This document shows positions 49,454-60,833 of a stretch of DNA of 64,000 nt, piece by piece. Both the position numbers and the translations under genes were made by a program. The notes beneath the pieces are model-generated. The model ran no database searches, was not told the DNA's origin, and was given only the letters and a program-made list of their open reading frames with translations. The first letter of the stretch is position 1; every line of letters starts with the position of its first letter. Source of the DNA: Perkinsus olseni (Eukaryota; Perkinsozoa; Perkinsida; Perkinsidae). The stretch is from the NCBI GenBank assembly GCA_013115135.1, contig JABANP010000090.1:1-64000 (forward strand), in the 5' to 3' direction.

Positions 49454-50098
49454 ATGGCAGCCCCTCCGCCCCCTTCGGATATCCTCGCCGCTGTCGACCC
49501 CGTTGTCCCTCCGCACATACTGGAGTCTCTCCTATGTCAGAAGAACAAGCCCTTGATCAGTCGTGGTAGTAGGCCTGGGCCCTGTCAGCTCTCCTTCAAC
49601 CACTCTATTGTAGTGCCTCTATCGAAGGAAGCCCTGAGGAGGATCTCCTTCGAGGCCGAGGCGCTGTCGGCTAAGTTGGCTGGTGAGGCTCTGGCGAGTT
49701 GCAGGAAGCGACGAGAAGGAACAGCAGAGGACCGGACGGTCGAGGTAGCAGGCAGGCCGTGGCACTGAGCGATGACCTCATGCTGCTGTGTAGAGATCGG
49801 AGCATGGCGTGGACGTCGGAGCGGCGGAGGAGGACGACCTCATGCGAGCTTTGGAGGGAGGGGATGGCTCTTCCCTATCTGAAGAGGTAGGGTCCTCACC
49901 TAGCCCCCTTGAGCCAGTCTTTCAGGGGCACAGCGGCCAACGAGTAACCCTCGATGATGTCATCACTGCGACCAAGGCGATGGGCATGGCCCTCCCCAGC
50001 AGTCTACGGACCCAAGTACATGGCCCTTCTGGATGAGTCAGTCGAGGCAGTCAACTTCGTGTACATACCCACTGGAGCTCGGACCCCTCGGGACCAGC
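49454..50098 (+). CDS. Possible histone-fold (TAF-like) exons
   Basis: ATG at 49,454 starts MAAPPPPSDILAAVDPVVPP; the first exon ends at 49,744 (GTAGCA). In-phase exons follow at about 49,791-49,868 (EEDDLMRALEGG) and about 49,929-50,000. Helical segments VPLSKEALRRISFEAEALSA and HSGQRVTLDDVITATKAMGM, then VYGPKYMALLD, resemble helices 2 and 3 of histone-fold TBP-associated factors followed by the YG end (weak likeness). A one-base frame change lies near 50,003. It may be a separate gene or the 5' part of the PHD gene that follows on the same strand; no stop separates them convincingly. Confidence 0.35.
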
Positions 50099-50296
50099 CC
50101 CTATTATTATAAATGCTACAGCCTTGGTGGGAATTGATATTAAGAACTGCATTCGCCTGGTCTCCCATCCTGAGTTCTCGGGTCCGTTCGGCGGTATTAT
50201 AGGACACCATCGCCCTGGGAACGGTAGATTTTTCTCCCTTCGCCGCTGCAGTATCCTGTTGATGTTCCGCTGCCCTACTGCCTAGCAGCCCCCCTC

Positions 50297-52748
50297 ATGC
50301 CCCTCCCCCTACCCCAATCTAAACTCAATGCTATACGCCAGGACCTCCTCTGCAAGGTTAGTGAACGGCGGCCGTCGGTTCTGTCCTGCGCAGTCCAGCG
50401 TGGTGTCAGGATGGTGATAGGGAGACCGAGGCCATGGCCCAGTTGTACGACATCCCCGCCACCCCGGGCTACGACAACGTGTGGCGTCTCATCGATGAGG
50501 TCTACTCAGAGCATCTCGTCAAGGTGCGGGATGGATTTCGTGTTGAGCATGGGTCGACCTTGGATACGACTTTTCGAGTCTACTGTCTTTTAGGGGCCAC
50601 TCCGGAGCGAGGTGAAGGAGATCAGAGCCACTTGGCGCAAGGCTGGCTTCAAGAGTGATCGGCCGAAGAAGCCTCACCGTCGTCATGGGTCGAAGGGCAG
50701 CAACAGCACCACCACAAGCAACAGTACGCTGGGGACGGCACAAAAGCGAGAACGGGGGAACAAGGCCAAGGGCAATCCGGTGAGAGGTTCGCGAGGGAGC
50801 TGATGTCTGTCGTCTATCCGCGATCAGTGGCAGCTGATATGCTTTCCATCGTCTTTCTCGCTGATCCTCTGTGTTAGGGTCCTTCCGTGGAGACAGAGGA
50901 TGGCCCATCCGCCGCCGCTATCACCCTTCCCTCTCCGCCAGCCTCCGCCCTGTGGTGGTGTGACGCGTGCGGGTGGAACTCGGAAGCTCCGTCGTCATCA
51001 TCATCAACATTACAGTGTGCGGCGTGCAAGGTGAAGGTCCACAAGGCGTGTGCCGGCTGCAACTGGGGTAAGTGGGTCGAGCTCGGATACGGGGCGCCTG
51101 GCTAAAAAAGACTCAAGTTGCGTACATAGCGATCGAGGTTGCGGAGGGAGTTCTCTTCGACACGTATGGGTTGTCATCCGGTCACTCGGTCATTGCTCTC
51201 CGTACCCTTCTCGCCCGTGAACGACCGGTCTAATTCATTCCCGCGTGAGGAGGGGAGTCTACGTTAAGGCCGTACCAAGAAGGTTCCAGTCGGCGTCTCT
51301 GCGGTCACGAAAAGTTCCCTGAATCTCCGGATCGAAATGAGTGCAAATTTCGTTCTTGATAGGTACCCTGTATGACCGCGCGCCACGAAATTATATTCCT
51401 CAGGTACCCGCGGGCTCTGCCAGTTGTGTTCGACCGTTGCTGAAACAGAAGGAGCGTCCATTGAAGACATGAGGCAGTTCGGTGGTGAGCTCGTCTCCGA
51501 ACGGAGTCCCTGCCAGATCTGCGGCCAGAAGTAGGCCATTCAAAGCAACCTGTCACCACCCCGGACCATCCCCCTCGTCCTCAGCTGCATCGATTGCACC
51601 AGCGACTCCGTGGAGAGCATGCGAATCGGTCTGTACATGGTCGGGGCGACCGGCGGATGGTCGCACGGCATCTGCAAGAAGTACACCAACACCTCCGCCC
51701 CCTCCTCGTCGGTCTGCCAGTTCAAGGACCTTTGCGGTGGCCTCAGCGGTGCCTCCGTCCGATGCGCGGTCTCCCAGTGCCTGGCCGCTGCCCACGCTCT
51801 CTGCGCTGCTTTCCGGTTCCGGCTGACCGCTCATGAGCCCAGCTTCCTCTGCGACCCTCACCTGGCCTCCGGGTCCTCCCCAATATCGTCTTCCACTGGG
51901 GACAGCGAATCCCATCACGAGACCAGTACGCGGTATAAGCGGAATAAGATCCAGCTGGTTGACTCTCCGATCGCCAGCAAGAGGCGACGGCGGCGGAGCG
52001 ACGTGGAGGTACCAAAGCCGACAGAAGCGCCGCGACCAGCACCTGTCGAGGTCGAGGAAATTCGCTTGGTAGATGGCCCACCGCCGAGGGTCTCCGCTGC
52101 TCCGAACCTCAGCTGCGGCGCCTTCGAGTGCCGGGCCGTCGCACAGTGTGCCGTCCGAGCGGCGGAAGATATCGGCAAAAATCGCTGCCGCCTTGGGAGA
52201 CCCCACCGACGCTGAGGCGATGCGATCTCGTCTGACGACGGCGGCACGGGAGATCGAGGAGAGGCTCTTCGAAAGGGAGGCGTCGAGCAGGGGAGGGTAT
52301 CTGAGTTTAGTACGCCAATTCAAGAAGTTCCTGGCGAAAGCAGACTCGGTCCCTCGCATGAAGCTCCGGAAGGGGTGAGGTCGATGGGGCATACGTCGGC
52401 GGGTTGGAACCGTGGGAATTGCAGGATGAGGAGTCGATCGAGGAGAGGCGGCGATTGGAAAAGAAGAACATGCGGATGGTCACTCTTGGCGACATCCCTA
52501 GGGAGGTTGACGACGACCAGCCCTTGCCAAGCCATGACGGAGCCGACGCTTCTCCCCAGGAAGGCCTCTCTGTCGGTCCCAACGGGCTCCCTGTGATGCC
52601 TCCTGCTCCTGCTACTGACGAGGCGTCTCCCACGGACGTTACTTCCGCTGACTGTGTTAATTTAATCGAGTCGGACTCCGACTTTGACGCAGAAAGCTCC
52701 GACTCCGAAGCCACCAAGGAGCGGCAACGGTTGTGGTGGGAGACATGA
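50297..52748 (+). CDS. PHD-ePHD protein with TFIIS-central-like domain (chromatin reader)
   Basis: In-phase exons: 50,297-50,356 (QSKLNAIRQDLLCK), 50,410-50,523, 50,594-50,779 (basic, KSDRPKKPHRRHGSK), 50,878-51,067, 51,404-51,530, 51,585 to about 52,060, and about 52,120-52,748. The PHD-type finger is WWCDACGW...CAACKVKVHKACAGC. After GLCQLC comes an extended PHD: CQICGQ...CIDC, H in GWSHGICKKY, C...C, VRCAVSQCLAAAHALCA and FLCDPH. This fits the PHD-knuckle-ePHD arrangement of JADE/BRPF-type readers of histone H3. Downstream, REIEERLFE, SLVRQFKKFLAKA and ELQDEESIEERRRLEKKNMR look like the TFIIS central domain found in Bye1/PHF3-type proteins. An acidic tail ends at 52,748. An extra G near 52,374-52,377 breaks the frame inside this last domain unless an intron is used. 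Confidence 0.65.
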
Positions 52749-53061
52749 GGGTTGATAACCTCTCCTTTGTATTCTTTGTTACTATGAATTAGACTTCCAA
52801 TTGGACCATCGATATAACATTTCTTCGGCGACATTGTTGTAGTCGTCGTCAGCTGTGCGTGTATTTATTTTCTCAAGGGATCTGTTTTTGTGTGTACGAG
52901 TTGGGATTGGTGCGGTACTAAAGAACATAACAGCAGTAGTGATACGGTAACATGACACGTCTTGTCGACATGATGATGAAGAGTGGAGGATAGTTCAGCA
53001 CGCACGAGGTATATCAGTTGAGTGTTGTTAAGACACTAGAGGAAGAAAAAGTTGATAAGAT
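52749..53061. other. Convergent intergenic region
   Basis: This lies between the 3' ends of the PHD-ePHD gene (+) and the phosphagen kinase gene (-). It is AT-richer than its flanks, with no gene or clear repeat. Confidence 0.6.
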
Positions 53062-54551
53062 TTAAGGCAGCAGGTCGTCAATCTTATCGCCGTTCTCGAG
53101 GGCCTGCTCCAGTTGCACGAGTTTGGCGCACCCTTCGACCATGATGTTCACCAACTGCACCTCGCTCTTGCCAATCCTGTCCTCGTTGGAGATATCGTAG
53201 ATGCCGCCCGACAGAGGCAGAGTCGACCCCCGACCCGCCACGAGCCTGCAGTCCCAGCTTCTTGCAGAGGTCCTTGAAGTCCGGTCTAGCGGAGAGCAGT
53301 GGAACCTTCATCATAGCTGAGGCTCGCAGACCAGTGCCCAAGTTGCTGGGGCAGGTGAGAATGAAGCCCAAATGGTCGTTGTGCATGAAGTCGTAACCCT
53401 CACTCTTCAACACGTCTTGCACGCCATTCACGGCCACACAGAAGCGCTTGAAGATTCTCTTGATGTCGGCACCCTTCTCCATGGAGATGATTCTCATGTG
53501 GTCCTCCTCGTTAACCCAGACAAGGAAGTTCTTCTCGTCGTTGTGGAAGATACCGCGGGCATCAGGCCAGTGACGGCCCATCCCGCTGGACAACAGCAGG
53601 GTCGAGTCGGGCTCCTGGAAGAGGAAGTGGTTCTCTCGCATATCCTCCTCCTGTTCCCTCGTCATGCCACCAGGCTTGGGCTCGTAGCTCTTGGAGCCGT
53701 GGAGGGGGTAGTAGTCGCCCTTGAGCTCCTCCTTGAGGTTGAGCAGACCCTTCACGATGATGCGCTCGAGCTCACGCCTCTCCTCGAAAGTTACACTGGG
53801 AGGCAGACGAATTCCGCGGACCGAACGGCCAGTGCGGACGCGGGTCGAAATGACGTACCTAGGAATGACACGGTGCTGGAACTGGAGGCGGGTGCGGCAG
53901 CCCTTCTCACTTTCCGGAGGGGTCGATGGGCGTGTCCGAAACCTTGGTGAAATCAAGGTCGGTGGTGTGAGTAGCGTCAGCAGGGAACCCACCATGACGG
54001 CGATCGATGACGGGATCGAACCTGAAGGAGGGAAAAGTAAAGGCGAGAGAAGCGGCCGAGTTGCCTTACAGATCCTTGAAGACCTCATAGCTCTCCTCGT
54101 CTCCAGCAACCAGCCCTACAGTCTTGATAGACGGGTGCCCGGGGTTGTCGACGCCAGTCTTGATGCACTTCCCAAGGTTCACACCTGCCGATGTAGGGAT
54201 GCCTGATTGAGACGAGACGGGCAGGATACTCACCGTTTTTGGTGGTCTTCCCTTTGAGCTGGTCGTAGAGTTCGGGCTTTTCGCACATCAGCTCGGCCAT
54301 ATAGCTGCTGTGCTTCGAGAGATCAGGCAGCTTCTCAGGGAGCTGAAATCACGGAGAACGGAGTCAGGGCTGGGCAAACGTGAAGGGACGGCCCGAGCGG
54401 GGTCAGTTGCCGAAGGATAGCTTACGTTGTCGGCGTCGAAGGTCGCCTTCTTCTCGTCACACATGTACTCCTTGTCACCAAGACCGAGCTTGATCCACTC
54501 GGGGAGGTGATCGACAGTGGGAGCCAGGCCAGATGGAGGGTAGGAAGCCAT
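53062..54551 (-). CDS. Phosphagen (ATP:guanido) kinase, creatine-kinase-like
   Basis: Five exons on the minus strand: 54,551-54,426, 54,342-54,234, 54,184-54,070, 54,021-53,911 and 53,858-53,062. All introns are GT-AG, and phases agree throughout. The start [20 protein letters not shown] is the only ATG in place. About 418 residues. Motifs: [89 protein letters not shown] and the active-site Cys in [12 protein letters not shown]. The C-terminal [15 protein letters not shown] and DDLLP resemble creatine kinases more than arginine kinases (judgement by eye). It transfers phosphate between ATP and a guanidino compound as an energy buffer. An extra G in the GGG at 53,207-53,209 breaks the frame right after SASVG; translation resumes in the next frame to the TAA at 53,062-53,064. 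Confidence 0.9.
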
Positions 54552-57000
54552 TGTCTGTAGAGGAGTAGTGTTAGCGATGACGCTGCAAAGGAGGGAGTCA
54601 GAGCACCGACAGCGGACTTGAAGCACGAAGATAGTGCCCCTCAAGCATGCTCTACACAAGTTGAATGATTCCAACCCACAATCGGGGCTCGTGGGCTATA
54701 GAGCTCAAAGGGGGCAACAAAGGCCCCATGAGACACGAGAGAGCCTAGAGGCAACGCTTGAGACGAGACGGGCAAGACGAGACTGCTGATCCGTCTCTTC
54801 CCATATACCGGCCGCCCAAACTCGGCGAGCGAGCAAGCCCTGCCAACTCGCTCGAGTCTGGCCTACAGACTCGGTCATAGAGAATGGGTGTGACAATACG
54901 CTCCCGGTAGTCACAACCAAGCTTCATCAGCAAACAGTTTAGCGTACGCTATTAAGTGAAAGTAGTCGTCCGTAATTCATGCCTCACACTCCCTCTTGAA
55001 CCCTCAGCACTCGGTGCAGAGACAGCGAGTCTGCCGACTACGTAAGGTGAGTGAGAGCGAAGGAACCAGCCAGTTGACTGACATTCACCACGCAAGGAGA
55101 GCGAGTATACCTTGCAGCGCTTCACTGGAAGAGCTGGCGAGGGGCAGACCATGTCCAGATCTCCTCCAGCTTTGTAGTCGGCAGCTCTCCCAAGGCAGAG
55201 CCCGACAACCGCGGACATTCTTTTCGGAGTAGCCATGTGATAACTTATATGAACTCAATGCGGCGCGACTGTTGTTGTGGGAGCAGGAAACTTGGCTTGT
55301 TGGGCATTCCGGAAATTCGTGCACTCCTCCCAAATCCGCAGCAGTCGGCATGGGAGCATTTCACCAGACTAGAACTAAACACTAGATCTCCTACGAAAAC
55401 CATTGATATCGCTCACGCTGAGAACTGTACAACGGCTAATGGGCTGAGTAGCGTATCACTAGCGTGACCAAACTGGTGAACCCAATAACATAACCTGGCG
55501 GTGCCAACCAGCAATGGTCCGCCATCACTTAGTGATGTTCACTAATACAAGGGATGACAATGCTAACAGAACTGTTTGCGGGACGGAGTCAACCTCGACC
55601 CAGAACAAAGGCGAATTAAAAGGGGTCACGCGTCACTCGAACACGGAGAAACGCATATGAAATTGAAGATCGTTAGCATTTAGTTCGCATGCCCCAGGTA
55701 TAATTGAGAAGTCACTTCGGTAAAAAGTCGTCCAGCTTCCGAGGCACTGCTAGCCCATCCAAGGATGACTCCGTCGCGTATTGAGCGAATCGCCTCGCTA
55801 TTTTCGTTGTAGCTGCTAAATGCATCTTGGCTAAAGACACGGGGTTGAGGATCTTTCAGGATGCGTGTAGCGTAGATACGTCAAATTACGTATCACTGCT
55901 TCATCGCCCGTCCGAGAACGGTGTTTTCTTTGCCGCTTCAGACGGATCCTTCTCTCGGAGAGAGTCCATCCTATGACAATGTCAACCGCCGGTGAGTTCG
56001 AACGGTCCTTGTTCTGCGAAACGCGTCGACCATTCTTGCGATTGTATAAAGTTAGCATGACTGTCACGCCGTGCACACCAGCTTGATATCCCATCCGCGG
56101 ACTTTTGAAGACCTAAACTAGCTGCGAGCCGTTCGGCTTCATTCAGAAGATATGGTGCAAAGAGTTAGCCAAGAGATACGTTGATTGGTCCAAGCAGCTT
56201 CGATTATCATTAATAATGAAGCATTAGCTTTTCGATTCGAAAATTCCCAGCCGTTGAAGCACTCCTATCCTTGCTGGCGGGAAAAAACTTTCGTTAGCTA
56301 GTGGCACGGTGCCACTGGCACCTCTGTATGCGCGCATCCAAGCTGACTTAATGAACAAGCACAAAGTCCATACGGTGAATCCTAACTGTCAGTTAAGATC
56401 GCTCATGTTACCTTCGAGGGCCCCGAAGGTACTCCCACGCTCATGTTCGAGACACAGGCAGACTCGCTCACTGAATACGGATCCTCCAGGGAGAGCGATG
56501 GCGACAGCGCTAGACATGTGTCCGCAAGCGAAGATGTATGTGCTCAGTCCCAACGATCAATCACCGCACTGCGACCAGCATACTGTAACTAGGAACGCAA
56601 CCTTTAATGCTTCAAATGACACTGATGCAATGGTTTTTTGGTTTTCAATCTTTAATTTCAAACTATGATCAATGATACAGTAGTCACATGATGTGACTGA
56701 GTCAGAGTGGCTCACATCCCTGCGTGAGGTACCTGCAAATGAAAAGGACTGCAGACTGTCAGACTTCGATGGCCGGTGCCGACTCACATGTGAGAATTCG
56801 CCTCCATCGGAGGCCTTTTAGGCCAGACCGCATGTGCCAATGACGGACATGAAGGCAAGGATGGCGACAGTCGAGTACCTAAAATGGACTCAGTAACTCA
56901 GTAACAATAGCCCGATGTGACTCCTCACTGAGGGGTCATCGGTGAGTCGCACGGTCGCATGCTCGTTTAGAGACAGTATGTTATAAAATATCACGTGAAC
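54552..57000. other. Intergenic region, at most one doubtful exon
   Basis: On the minus strand an ATG at about 55,236 opens MATPKRMSAVVGLCLGRAAD and runs to a GTATAC donor near 55,108. It could be a first exon, but no continuation was found. Otherwise no coding region, repeat or RNA gene can be supported. Confidence 0.4.
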
Positions 57001-57005
57001 CCCAC

Positions 57006-57371
57006 CTACCTGGATCCTCCAGCTGAGCTCGTGCTTCCTCGTAGAACCGGGCCAGTAGTAGTGTCAGGAGAAGCTACATCAGAGTCTCCGCTTCTTGATG
57101 GAGTGGGAGTGGAAGAGCCACCGATCTCCCCGGCAAAGGTTCCACCGTCAGTCGGGGCCACAGTCGTGGTTTCGAAAGATACCTGCAGAGGTCCGGACTC
57201 ACACGGGTTATCGATGTTGTTGTTGATGATGATGCCGTGGGCCGTGTTGCACTCGGTCTCCCAATCCCACCACTGGGCGCTAAATCTCGGGTAGGGATTC
57301 GTCGAGGTGGTGGACCCGGCGACGATGGCAGAGTAGATTATGGCAATGGCCAAGTAGAGTACGGAGGGCAT
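57006..57371 (-). CDS. Small secreted or surface protein, Thr/Ser/Gly-rich (first exon)
   Basis: ATG at 57,371 begins a clear signal peptide (MPSVLYLAIAIIYSAIVAGS). The mature part has two Cys (ETECNTAHG and DNPCESGP), then a Thr/Ser/Pro/Gly-rich region (TTTVAPTDGGTFAGEIGGSS). It stays open to GGSR, where a GTAGGT donor (about 57,008) suggests that the gene continues downstream. No further exon was identified with confidence. Secretion is inferred from the signal peptide; the family is unknown. Confidence 0.5.
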   Translation of the reverse strand: MPSVLYLAIAIIYSAIVAGSTTSTNPYPRFSAQWWDWETECNTAHGIIINNNIDNPCESGPLQVSFETTTVAPTDGGTFAGEIGGSSTPTPSRSGDSDVASPDTTTGPVLRGSTSSAGGSR

Positions 57372-57474
57372 TTGTAGACTTGAAGCCTAGAATGATAACT
57401 GAAGAAGAATCAATCGATCCGAGGAATATCCAGAGGGCCATCACATCAATCCGAGTGCTCACCTCGTGTAGACG

Positions 57475-57605
57475 GTCGCGTGGGGCGAGCGAAAGGAAAG
57501 ATGCTCTGGCGGGGCGAGCGAAAGGGAAGATGCTCCGGCGGGGCGAGCGAAGGGTCGCGGGGGCGAGCGACGTGGGAAATGGTCGCGCGAGGCGAGCAAG
57601 AGAGG
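57475..57605. repeat. GC-rich ~27-bp tandem repeat
   Basis: Four to five imperfect units containing GGGGCGAGCGAAAGG and AAGATGCTC. The array lies about 100 bases upstream of the start of the secreted-protein gene, in its possible promoter region. Confidence 0.7.
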
Positions 57606-57619
57606 GAGGGTCTCCCTGG

Positions 57620-58130
57620 GAGACAATCGCGCAGAATTCACCATTGATTTCCTAGATTTTGCGAGACTTATCAAGCTGTGCGTGTTTGATTATTTCAAAT
57701 GAATAATAAGATGCACCGTCAGAGATTACTACGGGAAATTCTGCTCACGAACCCAACCGGTCGAACTTGGGCGGGTCAATAATATTGACTCAATATGCCC
57801 GTCCATGGCGAACGCAAACACAGCGAGAACACGTCGAAGGTCGTGTCAAGTGAATTACATGAATGAAGTCAAGTGTATCGATGACTGCCCAGCAGTTGCC
57901 GCCGAAGACACAACAAATGTGACATAACATCATCATACTCATAGCGGGACCGGAGAACCACAGACGCTGGTGATGCAGCCCTGTATGGGGTCAGCGGGGA
58001 TCTGGTTCAGCAGGAGATCATCAGTCCAGGCCGAAGGGAAGGCACAGACACTCACGTATTATTGATACCCCGCATCTTGGGCGTAAGCGGTGTGGCAAAC
58101 TCTCTGTCGCCCGACGTATACCCACGGAGT
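57620..58130. other. No supported gene
   Basis: Intergenic sequence between the GC-rich repeat and the 3' part of the next minus-strand gene. Confidence 0.5.
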
Positions 58131-60530
58131 GAGCAGCTCAGCAGATTCCTGCGCCGAGGGTGGGGTCGCTCGAGAAGCTGAGGGAATAAGTCGCATATCA
58201 AACCACAGCGGCTGTCACAGAGGCGCCTTCACCAACCTGTTGCTGCTCCTGGCGGAGTGTCTCGGACCGGCGATCAACCTCCCGCTTCCACTCCATATTG
58301 CGTTCATAGAATCGGCTCGCCTCGACAGTCGAGTAGGGCATACCCATCACCCTCGAGTGCACAGATTTGTGGACCAGGTGCTGCTGGTCTACCTCATCCT
58401 GAAATCAATGCATCGGGACGAGGGGGACTCGGCACGGCCAAGGCACAACGATCCGACTGCTCAAAACCTCCCTAGAGACTGTCTTCGCGTACTACCCTAC
58501 CAGGGTGTGCTAAGAGAGCTGCCTCAGCATATGTCGGCCCACCTTCGCCTCCTCTCGGCGTCGCCGTGTCCACTCGAGAGCTTTCTCTCTCTCATCCTTC
58601 CATGCTCGGGTCCGTCGATAAATGCTGTCCAGATCACGTGGTACGCTAGCAGACCTCTGTGATAGCTTTCTAGGAGTCACTCGCGGCGAGAACGTGCACT
58701 GAAAAATGTCGAGTAGCAATAAGCATTCTTTGACATAGAACAATGAAACTATGATTAGGGGTTTCGACCACCGCAAAAGAAGCCCTGGCCGTGGAACAGT
58801 TTCACCTCCCTCATCTCTTCCGCTGCTTTCAACGACCTCGCCTCGACCACTTTCTCCTCCGAACATTTTCCGTCGCTCGCGTGCTCTAGAATAAATATCT
58901 CCCCCTCGGGATGGAGCTGTCCGCGGAGTCAATGCTGCCCGGGACAGCCGAGAGCTGGCCGGCCCTCGAGGGTCACGCACTGGAGTTCCAAGACTCCGGT
59001 CAGCTTCCCGCCTACAATGATGAGCTCACACCACACCAGAACAACGGTGGTGGTAGAATCTACTCTGATCTGTTGGAATAGATCTCCGAGTATGAGCCGC
59101 TCCGGGCGTGAAGCGCAGGCCTATCTGCCGAGGCCTTTTCGACGCCCCGACCGCTGATAACGTCTGAGAATAGCGGCGACGTGGACGAGAACTTATCACT
59201 GATGCGGAGGTCAAGCCGTGGGAAGCGAGCCTTTATACTCACTTATACCCTGCGTACTGTCAACAGGGGCGTTTCCGAGGTCCCGGTAGGGGCCCGTCCC
59301 AGACTCTTAGCCGCCTCGCGACCGGCTTCACCCGTGTTCGGAGTTGCCGGGGTTCACTATGCATCCTAACTGAGCTCCCTCGCCCTTCTTTCGACTCAGC
59401 AGCATACCGCTGGCTATACCCCGCACATTCTCCACCGGAGCGCCCACGCTACTCCCCCATCCAGTAGGAGTGCCATGCTCTGGTCCTAGCCGACCATGGC
59501 CTGTAGCCTCAACCCCATCTCGTTCCAGCGAAGCATCCGACTCCAGCTGTCTTCCCGTCCGAGCATCTCCATCCTCACTAGCGGCTTCAGCACAGTGTAT
59601 CTCAGCGTACCTCAGTGGCTTTGGCTCCAGCACTACCGAGCCAGGCACGCCACTTTCCCTCTTGAAGGGGCCTCGACGCCGCGGAGTGGCGAGAGAGTCA
59701 GACCGTAGACTGCCCTTGGACTGGCCTTGGGTCGAGTTTTTCGCTGAACGCAGTTTAGACCCCTCGCCAGAGAACCGTCGATTTTCCGACCCCGGCCTCG
59801 CCGAAGGAATCGTCCGCGCTCCCCCGGCAGTGCCATCCGAACCTCCCGGAGCTATCCGCCTGACCTAAGCACTAAGAACTGCAGGCGACCCCGCGATTGA
59901 GAGATGCTGTACAGAAATCGACAATGATCCTCCGTCAGAGAGCCGCCTTCGAGCCCTAGAGCTGCCATCTACAGGGCCGCGACAATGAGCCATCACTCTT
60001 TGTCTAGCAGCTTCCTGCATCCTCTCGTATCGCTCCTCCTTCGACAACTCATTCGGGAGATGCGATTTCCGTGAACCCGACGCGTCAGAAGCTAACTGAG
60101 GGGAGGACTAATGACGACCAGAAAAGAAACCAAGCCCATACTTCCCCTTCCTGGGCTGTCGCTGGTTGATCATCATTTACTGCATTCGAGCTGATCGTGT
60201 CTGAAAACCTCCTCCTACGTTCCGGGGGGCGGTAACGATCCTCCTACCAGAGTTTGCGGAAGGAGTGGTATCCACCTTTAAGGGTCCGCTGTATTTGCTC
60301 TTGCACAGCACTCAACCTGCTCTGGAGTTGCGTTGACTCCCAGTTCGATAAGTCTGCCTTCACGTTGGGCGACAAGGAAGCGAGGGAGATGTTACAAAGG
60401 GACCCCTCAGACGAGGTCATGGTGTACTGTACAAATGACGATTCAACTACAGAGCGGTCTGAGGTGGTTAGCCCGGCAGTGCGATCGTCAACTGCAAAAG
60501 GAGGCTGCCTTAGAGGCTGGAGAAAATAGA
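58130..60530 (-). CDS. Disordered/coiled-coil protein, multi-exon, unknown function
   Basis: Minus-strand exons, in order: about 60,450-60,245 (SNWESTQLQSRLSAVQEQIQ, KGGYHSFRKL), 60,208 to about 60,130 (RRFSDTISSNAVNDDQPATA), about 60,095-59,870 (LSKEERYERMQEAARQRVMA), about 59,865-59,365 (Ser/Gly/Arg-rich, PKPLRYAEIHCAEAASEDG), then after a gap about 58,900-58,790 (KCSEEKVVEARSLKAAEEMR), about 58,709-58,520 (CTFSPRVTPRK, IYRRTRAWKDEREKALEWTR) and about 58,330-58,230 (FYERNMEWKREVDRRSETLR). Joins at 60,245/60,208 and 60,130/60,095 are in phase. Blocks of 'CTFxP' followed by 'Y ... W K xx E xx E xx R' recur in large alveolate and oomycete coiled-coil proteins (recollection). Start and stop are not certain. 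Confidence 0.5.
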
Positions 60531-60833
60531 GAGTAGGGAGGTCGAGGAAGTGGTCCTATATGGACTCCAAGGCGAAGACAGGGACAACACTGCTGTCACA
60601 GCATACCTCCACAGGCCGTGTCGAGGCACTCGCGATGCCTCGAGCAAGTGGCCAGAATGATACCGCTTGCGATTCGTAATTTAACCGCGGCGGTGGCGGC
60701 CACCCCCTCATAGAATGACGAATACTCACAACACAAAATAAGCTGTTCCCAATGAAACCACCTAGTAGTCGTTAACGTTTACTAATACCCGCTCCGAATG
60801 GTAACAGCAGCAGCAGCAGTGGTAGCAGTTGAG

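Noticed and set aside
53372..54206. Plus-strand open frames over the phosphagen kinase
   Set aside because: They are antisense to clearly conserved exons.
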